From Elusimicrobiota bacterium (GTDB lineage: Bacteria > Elusimicrobiota > Elusimicrobia > UBA1565), in contig DMEZ01000024.1 of assembly GCA_003450735.1 (NCBI GenBank), forward strand, positions 1 through 55,385: DNA of 55,385 nt. The letters run 5' to 3'. The position numbers and the translations under genes are program-made. Under the pieces are notes generated by a model. The model saw nothing but the letters and a program-made list of their open reading frames with translations, was not told where the DNA came from and did no database searches. Shown one piece after another: positions 32,091 to 38,942 of this stretch; the stretch's first letter is position 1; each line of letters begins with the position of its first letter.

Positions 32091-33127
32091 GCACCCCCAA
32101 GGCCCAGGGCTTCCGTATGCCGGCCGAGTGGGAGCCCCACGAGGCGATCTGGCTTTCCTGGCCGCACGACCCGACTTCCTTCGCCGGCGTCCTGACGCAG
32201 GTCGAGAAGACCTTCGTGCGCGTGATCGCTGAGATCCACCGGACCGAGCGCGTGGAGCTCTTCGTGCTCGACGAAGCGATGCGCGCGCGCGCGCGGAAGC
32301 TGCTCGAAGGCGCGAAGGTGGACCTCGGCCGCGTGGTCTTCCGCCTGCAGGACTACGCCGACGTCTGGATCCGGGACTACGGCCCGACCTTCCTGCTCGG
32401 AAAAAACGGCCGGCCCGGGATGGTGCGCTGGATCTTCAACGCGTGGGGGGGGAAGTACGAGGAGCTCATGAAGGACACCCGCGCCTTCGACCGCGCCGAG
32501 GCGGAGCTGGGTTTGCCCTGCTTCAAGCCCGGCGTGGTGATGGAGGGGGGGAGCATCGAGGTCAACGGCCTCGGCGCCGTGCTCACCACCGAGCAGTGCC
32601 TGCTCAACCCGAACCGCAACCCGAAGCTCGACCGCGCCGCCATCGAGGGCGTCCTCAAGGACAACCTCGGCGTCGAGAAGGTGCTCTGGCTCAAGGAAGG
32701 CGTGGCCGGCGACGACACCGACGGGCACATCGACGACATCGCCCGCTTCGTCGGCCCGGCGACGCTCGTCTGCGCCCTCGAGGACGACAAGAGCGACGAG
32801 AACTACGCCCCGCTCAAGGAAGACTACGAGGCCCTCTGCCGGATGACCGGCCAGGACGGCCGCGCGCTCGAGGTCCTGCGCCTGCCCATGCCCGAGCCGG
32901 TCGCCAACAGCACGGGGCGCCTGCCCGCGAGCTACGCGAACTTCTACATCGGCAACGGGGTCGTGCTGGCCCCGGTGTTCGACTGCCGGCAGGACGAGAA
33001 GGCCCTGCAGGTGCTCGAGAAGGCCTTCCCCGGCCGGCGCATCGCGCCCATCCCCTGCCGCGAGCTCGTCTTCGGGCTGGGCACCGTCCACTGCGCCAGC
33101 CAGCAGCAGCCGGCTCCCCGACCCTGA
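32087..33127 (+). CDS. aguA: Agmatine deiminase
   Basis: The enzyme converts agmatine to N-carbamoylputrescine and ammonia. It has 346 residues. Guanidino-modifying family motifs are all present: MPAEWEPHEAIWLSWPH, WIRDYGPTF, EGGSIEVNG, DTDGHIDDIARF and the catalytic Cys336 in GTVHCASQQQP. The start codon overlaps the aguB stop. Arginine decarboxylase, which would supply agmatine, is not in the window. Confidence 0.95.
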   Translation: MSTPKAQGFRMPAEWEPHEAIWLSWPHDPTSFAGVLTQVEKTFVRVIAEIHRTERVELFVLDEAMRARARKLLEGAKVDLGRVVFRLQDYADVWIRDYGPTFLLGKNGRPGMVRWIFNAWGGKYEELMKDTRAFDRAEAELGLPCFKPGVVMEGGSIEVNGLGAVLTTEQCLLNPNRNPKLDRAAIEGVLKDNLGVEKVLWLKEGVAGDDTDGHIDDIARFVGPATLVCALEDDKSDENYAPLKEDYEALCRMTGQDGRALEVLRLPMPEPVANSTGRLPASYANFYIGNGVVLAPVFDCRQDEKALQVLEKAFPGRRIAPIPCRELVFGLGTVHCASQQQPAPRP

Positions 33128-33134
33128 GAAAGAA

Positions 33135-33165
33135 GGAGCCCCGGGGTGAACGCCCCCGGGGCTCC
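33135..33165. terminator. GC-rich hairpin between convergent aguA and DHS-like gene
   Basis: A perfect 12-bp stem (ggagccccgggg / ccccggggctcc) with a 7-base loop begins 7 bases after the aguA stop. There is no T-tract on the plus side. It could act in both directions. Confidence 0.65.
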
Positions 33166-33185
33166 GCCGCGCGTCCGAGCGGGGC

Positions 33186-34232
33186 TCAGCGCTTCGCGGC
33201 CGGTTCTTTCGCCTTGGCGAGGACCTGGTTGAGGTTGAAGCCCTTGCGGCCCTTCCAGCTGCCCTTGTGGTAGGCGTAGCCGGCGAGGATGGGGAGAGCG
33301 AGGGTCGCCTCGCTGAACACCATCTGCTCGTAGTCGACCTCGACCTTGCCCCAGGAGCGCGCCTCGCGCAAAGTCGAGCCGGAGAGCGCGCCGTCCCTTT
33401 CGTCGGCCACGGTGATCTGCACGGCGTACTTGTGCATGACGGGCTCGAAGCCGACCATCTCCAGGCCGACGGGCGCGTCCTGCGCGAAGTTCTTCGGCAC
33501 GCCGCCGCCGATCATGAGCAGGCCGGTGCTCTTGGTCGCCAGCTTCAAGCGGCAGAGCTCGCGGAAGTCCTTGGCCGAGTCGATGGTGACCTGCCGATCC
33601 GGGTGGTGCCACTGGTGGTGCAGGAGGCCCATGCCGGCGGAGCAGTCGGAGAAGGCGGGGATGAAGATCGGGACGCCCTTCTTGAAGCACTCGAGGGTGA
33701 TGGAATCCGGGGCCTTGTTGTTCTTGACCAGGTAGCGGCCCATCTCGATGAAGAACTCGCGCGAGGAGTAGGGCCGCGGCTCGAGGGAGTCGGCGATCCG
33801 GGCGACGGTGTTGTCGCACTCGCCGAGCTCGTCCTCGCAGATGAAGGTATCGTAGATGCGGTCGACCCGCACGTCGCGCATCGCGCAGTCGTCGACCCAC
33901 TTCGTGCCCTTGTAGTGCTTGAACCCGAGCGACTCGAAGAAGTCCTGGTCCACCATGTTCGCGCCGGTCGAGACGATGACGTCCACCATGTTGTTGTGGA
34001 TGAGCTCGTAGACGATGCGCTTGAGGCCCGCCGAGAAGAGCGAGCCGGCGAGGCAGAGGATGACCGCGCAGTCCTTTTCGGCGAGCATCTTGTCGTAGAT
34101 GTCGCTCGCGCGCGCGAGGTCGCGCGCCGAATACGACATCTTGGACATCGCCTCCACGAGCGCGCGCGTGTCGTGCTTCTTGATGTCGATGTGCTCGATG
34201 GGGGTCTTCAGGTAGTCGGATTTCTTCGCCAT
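33186..34232 (-). CDS. Deoxyhypusine-synthase-like enzyme (probable homospermidine synthase)
   Basis: The protein has 348 residues. DHS-family features are VSTGANMVDQDFFESLG, IPAFSDCSAGMGLLHHQW, IGGGVPKNF and the active-site lysine in EARSWGKV (Lys296; compare SWGKI in eukaryotic DHS). Bacteria lack the eIF5A substrate. In characterised bacterial homologues the enzyme moves the aminobutyl group of spermidine to putrescine, giving homospermidine. Convergence with aguBA, which makes putrescine, supports a polyamine role. ATG 34232 is preferred over GTG 34238 because GGGAG lies 9 bases before it. Reaction direction and product are inferred. Confidence 0.85.
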   Translation of the reverse strand: MAKKSDYLKTPIEHIDIKKHDTRALVEAMSKMSYSARDLARASDIYDKMLAEKDCAVILCLAGSLFSAGLKRIVYELIHNNMVDVIVSTGANMVDQDFFESLGFKHYKGTKWVDDCAMRDVRVDRIYDTFICEDELGECDNTVARIADSLEPRPYSSREFFIEMGRYLVKNNKAPDSITLECFKKGVPIFIPAFSDCSAGMGLLHHQWHHPDRQVTIDSAKDFRELCRLKLATKSTGLLMIGGGVPKNFAQDAPVGLEMVGFEPVMHKYAVQITVADERDGALSGSTLREARSWGKVEVDYEQMVFSEATLALPILAGYAYHKGSWKGRKGFNLNQVLAKAKEPAAKR

Positions 34233-34312
34233 ATTCACATTCTCCCGATTAAGATTCGGAAATCATATAAAAAAACGAAACATCTTTGACCTACAATCTA
34301 GCGTTGAAGACC

Positions 34313-35614
34313 ATGAACCTCATCTTCGCGGCGGCCTTGATGATGGCCTCGAGCGTGCGCGCGGCCGAGCCGGACGCGGCCGTCCTTCCCGGCTTCGATG
34401 CCCCCGTGCCCGTCTCTTCCGGCGCCCAGACGCCCACGGCTCATCCGCCTGCCGTCAAGAAGCGGCGCAAGCGGCCTCCCGCTTTGCCGAAGGCCAAGGC
34501 GCGCAAGGCGAAGCCGGACGTCCCCGGTCCGACGGCCGCCGGCGGCTACGCGGCCCCGCACAAGAAGCGTCACAAGAAGACCTCGGCCGCGCCGGCCCTG
34601 CCGGCGAAGCCCTCGGGCCCCGACCGTGTGCCCCTGCCCGATGGGCGCTGGACGAGCGAGGTCCGCTCGGCGCTCGAGCGGCTGCTCGCCTCGCGCGGAA
34701 GCGACGCTCCCGGCTTCGACCCGGACAACCCGCCCCTCGCGGTCGTCTCGCTCGACGCCCTGGCGGCCGCGCATTCTCCCGGCGACGCGCTCTTCAGCCT
34801 GCTCGTCGACAGCGCGGGCTTCCGCTGCGACGCCCCGTTCTGGAAGCTCGTGCCGGTCAGCGTCGGGCGGGAGCGCATCCGGGCCGGCTTCGACGCCTTC
34901 CACGCCGCCCCGAGAGCGGTGTGGACCAAGGACGCCTCCTACCTGATGTACCGCAAGGCTTTCTACAAGGCCCGCCGGGAGGTCTGCTCCCTCTGGGGCG
35001 CCCAGGAATGCGCGCGCTGGAAGGCGAGCCTGCTCTCGGGGTTCACGGTGGAGCAGGCGACGACGGCCGTCCGCGCGGCGCTCGAGCGCTCGCTCGAGAT
35101 GCCGGTCGGGATGGAGCGGGTGGGGGACTACGCGGAGGACCCCGAGCCCGTCGAGGTCCAGCCGGGTCTGCGGCGCATTCCGGAGATCGAGGACCTCTGC
35201 CTCAAGCTCAGGGAGAAGGGCTTCGAGCTCTGGGCGATGAGCCTCTCCGATCAGAACTCAGCCGAGGCCTTCGCGCTCACCTACGGCCCGCCCGGCGCGT
35301 CCTGCTTCGAGGCGGAGCGCGTCCTGGGCGTGCGGCCCGTCCCGTCCTCGGGGACGCTCACCGCCGAGATCTTTTCTCCGGTCCCCCACGGGACGGGGCA
35401 GGCCGAGCTGTTCCTGCAGAAGATCGGCCGCGCCGCCGCGCTCGTCGTGGGCGGGGCGGAGAGCCAGGAGCTCTTCAAGCTCTCGGAGCTGTCGGTGAGG
35501 GTCTCGCCGGAGGAGGCCCTGCCGGGCGTCGGCACGCAGCGCGATGCCCGGGCGCTCTCCCAGCCCGCCTTCAAGCCCGTGCGCCAGCCCCAGCCTCTCC
35601 CGACGGGGCGCTGA
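34313..35614 (+). CDS. Secreted HAD-like protein, probably catalytically dead
   Basis: The protein has 433 residues. A signal peptide (MNLIFAAALMMASSVRAA) is followed by a 75-residue Pro/Lys/Ala-rich basic linker. The globular part resembles secreted phosphoserine-phosphatase-like HAD proteins: PPLAVVSLDALAAAHSPGDALFSLLV aligns with the PPVAVFDWDNT...GDATF type of motif I, and LREKGFELWAMSLSD with motif II. The nucleophile Asp of motif I is replaced by Ser. It may bind rather than hydrolyse a phosphorylated ligand. A TACAAT ends 15 bases before the ATG. It converges on tatD with a 1-base gap. Confidence 0.6.
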   Translation: MNLIFAAALMMASSVRAAEPDAAVLPGFDAPVPVSSGAQTPTAHPPAVKKRRKRPPALPKAKARKAKPDVPGPTAAGGYAAPHKKRHKKTSAAPALPAKPSGPDRVPLPDGRWTSEVRSALERLLASRGSDAPGFDPDNPPLAVVSLDALAAAHSPGDALFSLLVDSAGFRCDAPFWKLVPVSVGRERIRAGFDAFHAAPRAVWTKDASYLMYRKAFYKARREVCSLWGAQECARWKASLLSGFTVEQATTAVRAALERSLEMPVGMERVGDYAEDPEPVEVQPGLRRIPEIEDLCLKLREKGFELWAMSLSDQNSAEAFALTYGPPGASCFEAERVLGVRPVPSSGTLTAEIFSPVPHGTGQAELFLQKIGRAAALVVGGAESQELFKLSELSVRVSPEEALPGVGTQRDARALSQPAFKPVRQPQPLPTGR

Positions 35615-35615
35615 G

Positions 35616-36410
35616 TCAGCCGAACTTCGGGAACAGGCTCCTGGCGTTGAGGCTCGTGCGGCGCGCGCATTCCTCGGCGCTCACGCCCAGCGCCGAGGCC
35701 AGGGCCTCGTTGATCTCCTTCACCGCGGAGGGCTCGTTGCGCTTGCCGCGGGAGGATTGGGGGGGGAGGTAGGGGCAGTCGGTCTCGAGGACGAGAACGT
35801 CGAGGCCCGCCGCGCGCAGGGCTTCGCGCAGAGGCTCGTTCTTGGGGTAGGTCACCGGGCCGTCCACGCCCAGGGCGAAGCCGAGGGCCGCGCCGCGCCC
35901 GGCCTCCGCGGCCCCGCCCGAGAAGCAGTGCAGGACGCCCCAGAAGCGCCCCTCCCGCCGGCGCCCGCGGTAGAAGCCCTCCAGCAGGTCCAGGGTGTCC
36001 GGGTAGGCGTCCCGGCTGTGGATGATGAGGGGCAGGCGGGCGGCCAGCGCGGCTTCGAGCAGCCGCAGCAGCGAGCGTTTCTGCGTCTCGCGGGGGACGG
36101 CGCACTTCGCGAAGTCGAGGCCGACCTCCCCGGCCGCCGCGACCTCCGGCAGACCGGCCTTGGCCAGCAGGGCCTGCGCGGCGGCCTCGGCGTCCTGGTC
36201 GGCGTAGTAGGGGTGCAGGCCGAGCGCGCAGAGGACCCGGGGGCCCGGCGAAGCGGCCCGGCAGCCCTTCAGCACGCGCTCCCAGTCGGCGGGGGCGTCG
36301 GCCACGTCCAGCAGGCCGGCCACGCCCGCCTCCGCCGCCCGGGTCAGGACGGCGGGGCGGTCCCCGTCGAAAGCGGGGTCGTTCAGGTGCGCGTGGGTGT
36401 CGAAGAGCAC
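35616..36410 (-). CDS. tatD: TatD-family metal-dependent hydrolase (DNase)
   Basis: The protein has 264 residues. The amidohydrolase-type metal ligands are DTHAHLNDPAF (H-x-H), GEVGLDF, LIIHSRDA, LHCFSGG and ETDCPYLPP. TatD enzymes are 3'-5' exonucleases acting on damaged DNA; some process other substrates. It is followed 13 bases later in the upstream direction by a small basic protein gene. Family assignment is firm, substrate less so. Confidence 0.93.
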   Translation of the reverse strand: MLFDTHAHLNDPAFDGDRPAVLTRAAEAGVAGLLDVADAPADWERVLKGCRAASPGPRVLCALGLHPYYADQDAEAAAQALLAKAGLPEVAAAGEVGLDFAKCAVPRETQKRSLLRLLEAALAARLPLIIHSRDAYPDTLDLLEGFYRGRRREGRFWGVLHCFSGGAAEAGRGAALGFALGVDGPVTYPKNEPLREALRAAGLDVLVLETDCPYLPPQSSRGKRNEPSAVKEINEALASALGVSAEECARRTSLNARSLFPKFG

Positions 36411-36423
36411 CGCTGAGCGGCCG

Positions 36424-36750
36424 CTACTTGGCGAAGTGCTTCCATTGCTTGGCGTCCTGCTTGCCCGAGACGAGGCTCTCCTCCACCTCGTTCCAGCGGT
36501 CCTCTTCGGCGGAGGGCTTGATGGCCGTCATCTCCAGCCAGGCCTTCTCGCTGCGCTCCTCCGATTGGAGCTGGTTGAGCAGGGCCTCGACCTCCTTGGG
36601 CTTCAGGGTCTCGCCCGGCCGAAGGGTCAGGAGCTTCTTCGAGCGTTTGAGGGCTTGGCTTTTGACGGGTCTCTTGGGGGCGGCCTTCTTCCGGACGACG
36701 GCTTTGACCTTCTTCTTGACGGGCGGCTTCCTGCTGGCTTTCCGCGGCAT
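36424..36750 (-). CDS. Small basic protein with histone-like N-terminal tail
   Basis: The protein has 108 residues. Residues 1-45 are Lys/Arg/Ala/Pro-rich (PRKASRKPPVKKKVKAVVRKK...), like H1-type bacterial nucleoid proteins. The rest is helical and mildly acidic (EVEALLNQLQSEERSEKAWLEM). A full GGAGGTGA lies 4 bases before ATG 36750, the best Shine-Dalgarno in the window, which rules out the longer in-frame start at 36819. Nucleic-acid binding is suggested by composition only. Confidence 0.65.
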   Translation of the reverse strand: MPRKASRKPPVKKKVKAVVRKKAAPKRPVKSQALKRSKKLLTLRPGETLKPKEVEALLNQLQSEERSEKAWLEMTAIKPSAEEDRWNEVEESLVSGKQDAKQWKHFAK

Positions 36751-36826
36751 CCGCTCACCTCCAAAGATTGTGCGACCGGCGGCAACCGTTAGTTTAAGGC
36801 CGGAATCCCGAAACTTCAAGGGGGGG

Positions 36827-37603
36827 TCACCCGGGCCGGTCGTGCGGGTCGGTCTCGATGAGGGTCTCGAGGACCCCGTTGAAGAGCTCGTTGTCCGAGC
36901 CGGCGGTCACGACGTAGTAGACCTTCTGCCCGACCAGATAGCCCTTCACCTGCGCGAAAGGCTGGGTGATGGAGACGATGAAGGCCGGCATCCCGTTCAC
37001 CAGGGTGGAGCGGCTGGTATAGACCGCCCGCTCCGTCTTCATCCGGGCCGCGGCGATGGCCTTGAGCACCTCGACGGTGATGAGCCCCTCGGGGCGCCGC
37101 CTCGGCGAGGCCTCCAGGCGGACGAGGCCCAGCTGGCCGTAGAGCCCTTCGTGGATGAAGTGGGTGGGGTTCGTCCCGGCCGGATAGAGGTGGACGACCT
37201 CGTGGGTCTTGAGCGCGTCGCTGAAAGCTCCCGCCGCCTGGTAGCCGGCGGGCAGCTTGAGCATGTAGCCGTAGTGGCCCTTGAACACCGCCGCGTCGTC
37301 CGGGGGCCGCGGCGCGGGCGCGTCGGGAGACGGCGGCGGGGCCTCGGCCCCGGGCGCGTCCTCCGGGGGCTTCTCGAGGCTGAGGTAGCCGGCCACCGCG
37401 ATGAGCAGGACGCCCACGCAGACCGCGTACACGGCGAGCTTGCCCTTGAGGCGGTGCGGGGGTTTGGGCTTGGGGATGGCGGCGAAAGCGGCGTCCACTT
37501 CCTCGGGGGCGATGCCGTCGGCGAGCAGCTGCTCGCGGACGGCCGCCTCGCCGTGGCTCTGGAGGTGGGCGCGGATGTAGGCGACGAGCTCGGGGTTGGC
37601 CAC
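36827..37603 (-). CDS. Single-pass membrane protein of unknown function
   Basis: The protein has 258 residues. An N-terminal cytoplasmic helical domain (LVAYIRAHLQSHGEAAVREQLLADGIAPEEVDAAF) resembles the short UBA-like module common in predicted bacterial membrane proteins. One membrane helix (about 55-73) and a Pro-rich linker follow. The C-terminal domain of about 155 residues lies outside the cytoplasm (GYMLKLPAGYQAAGAF...MPAFIVSITQPFAQVKGYLVGQKVYYVVT). It resembles lipid- or stress-related extracytoplasmic domains but is not identified. It is divergent from the RCK-protein gene 29 bases away. Confidence 0.65.
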   Translation of the reverse strand: MANPELVAYIRAHLQSHGEAAVREQLLADGIAPEEVDAAFAAIPKPKPPHRLKGKLAVYAVCVGVLLIAVAGYLSLEKPPEDAPGAEAPPPSPDAPAPRPPDDAAVFKGHYGYMLKLPAGYQAAGAFSDALKTHEVVHLYPAGTNPTHFIHEGLYGQLGLVRLEASPRRRPEGLITVEVLKAIAAARMKTERAVYTSRSTLVNGMPAFIVSITQPFAQVKGYLVGQKVYYVVTAGSDNELFNGVLETLIETDPHDRPG

Positions 37604-37632
37604 GCTCGTCGATTTTATAACATAATGCGCCC

Positions 37633-38331
37633 ATGCGCCCCCGGAAGGCCCTCCTGCGTTTGCGAGCCTCGCTCTTCCGCATGCGCAGGCTGCTCGCCCT
37701 GCTGGCCCTCTGGCTGGGCGCGGCGGCCCTGGCCTTCCGCTTCCTCAAGGGCCTGCCTTGGCACGACGCCCTGCTCAGCGCCCTCTACCTGGAGGTTTTG
37801 CCGGACGCGTTCAGCCAGGGCTACTCGTTCTGGGGGCAGTCCTTCGTCTTCGGGGTCGTCATCGCGCTCATCCTGCGCGAGACCATGGAAAACTACGCGG
37901 AGAGGTGCCGGCTCATGGCGGGACTCCTGAAAGACCACACCATCATCGTCGGCTACACCCACCTGGGCCGGCGGCTCGTGGAGCACTGCATCAAGAACGG
38001 CATGCCCTACTGCCTCGTCGAGAAGAACCGCTCCCTGGCCGACGACCTTCTGCGCCAGGGCGAGCCCGTGGTGGTCGACGACGCCTGCTCTGGGGACGCC
38101 CTGCCCGCCGCCGGCATCGCGAAGGCGAAGCTGCTCATCATCGCCTCCGACAACATCGAGACCGCCATCATCGTCACCAAGAACGCTCGCGAAGCCAACC
38201 CCAAGATCGGCATCGCCGTCCGCTGCGCCCGGGACAACATGATCGGGGTGCTCCAGAAGCTCGGGGCGGACTACGTGTACAGCGCTTCGCTCGCGGCGTT
38301 CAACGAGATCACGAAGGTCCTGAAGGTGTGA
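37633..38331 (+). CDS. RCK/TrkA-N membrane protein lacking a K+ selectivity filter
   Basis: The protein has 232 residues. The layout is that of a two-helix potassium channel: hydrophobic segments at about 19-36 and 68-83, then a TrkA-N Rossmann domain (HTIIVGYTHLGRRLVEHCI...LVVVDDACSGDALPAAGIAKAKLLIIASDNIETAIIVTKNAREANP). The pore-loop interval (HDALLSALYLEVLPDAFSQGYSFWGQ) has no TVGYGD-type filter, and the dinucleotide motif GxGxxG reads GYTHLG. It may be a channel-derived ligand sensor or an unusual pore. TATAAC/CATAAT hexamers lie just before the ATG. Confidence 0.7.
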   Translation: MRPRKALLRLRASLFRMRRLLALLALWLGAAALAFRFLKGLPWHDALLSALYLEVLPDAFSQGYSFWGQSFVFGVVIALILRETMENYAERCRLMAGLLKDHTIIVGYTHLGRRLVEHCIKNGMPYCLVEKNRSLADDLLRQGEPVVVDDACSGDALPAAGIAKAKLLIIASDNIETAIIVTKNAREANPKIGIAVRCARDNMIGVLQKLGADYVYSASLAAFNEITKVLKV

Positions 38332-38942
38332 GTTTCCTGTTCCTGGCCGCGGCGCTCTCGTTGACGCAGGCGCAGGATACGCCCGCCCTGCTCGCGCAGG
38401 CCGGTTCTCCGAAGACGGCGGTCCGCCGCGAGGCCCTGAAGGTCCTGGCCTCCGAGTACCAGAAGCGCGGTCTCGGCCAGGAGGCTCTGCCCGTCCTCAA
38501 GAAGGCCCTTTCCGACAAGGACCGCTATGCCCGGGAGCACGCGGCCGCCGCTTTGGGAGGCATCGCTTCGTTGGTCTATATCGCCTCCCATTCTGCCGCG
38601 GGCACGGCCTACGGCCGCAAGGTGGAGACGGACTTCCAAAAGGAGCCGGGCCTCGATGCGGCGCTCATGCGGGCGCTCGCCGACCGGCAGCCGGAGGTGC
38701 GCCGGCACGCCGCCGTGGCGCTCGGTTTCGCCTATCCACCCCGTGCGGATATCGAGGAGGCGTTCCTTGCCCGCTGGAAAGTCGAGAAGGCCGCGCCGGT
38801 GCGCGGGGACATCCTCCTCGCCCTGGGCAAGGCGCGCTACGCCTCTCCCCGCGTCCGGACGCTTCTCGAGAAAGCCCTGAAAGACCGCGACCCCAAAATC
38901 CGCCGCCGGGCCGAAGAGGCCCTCCGCCTCATCAAGGGCTAG
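38328..38942 (+). CDS. Secreted HEAT-repeat protein
   Basis: The protein has 204 residues and starts at GTG 38328, overlapping the previous stop. A short signal peptide (VSFLFLAAALSLTQAQ) is followed by about four HEAT/PBS-lyase-type repeats (KTAVRREALKVLASEYQ, DRYAREHAAAALGGIA, QPEVRRHAAVALGFAY, DPKIRRRAEEALRLIKG). These fold as helical solenoids for protein binding. Coupling to the RCK protein suggests a joint role. Its 3' end overlaps the convergent FN3 gene by 11 bases. Confidence 0.75.
   Translation: MSFLFLAAALSLTQAQDTPALLAQAGSPKTAVRREALKVLASEYQKRGLGQEALPVLKKALSDKDRYAREHAAAALGGIASLVYIASHSAAGTAYGRKVETDFQKEPGLDAALMRALADRQPEVRRHAAVALGFAYPPRADIEEAFLARWKVEKAAPVRGDILLALGKARYASPRVRTLLEKALKDRDPKIRRRAEEALRLIKG

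Noticed and set aside
33186..34232. Annotating the DHS-like enzyme as deoxyhypusine synthase acting on eIF5A
   Set aside because: Bacteria lack eIF5A, and the neighbouring putrescine genes fit a small-polyamine product better.
37633..38331. Calling the RCK protein a potassium channel
   Set aside because: No TVGYGD-like filter is present, so channel function is not supported although the overall layout is similar.
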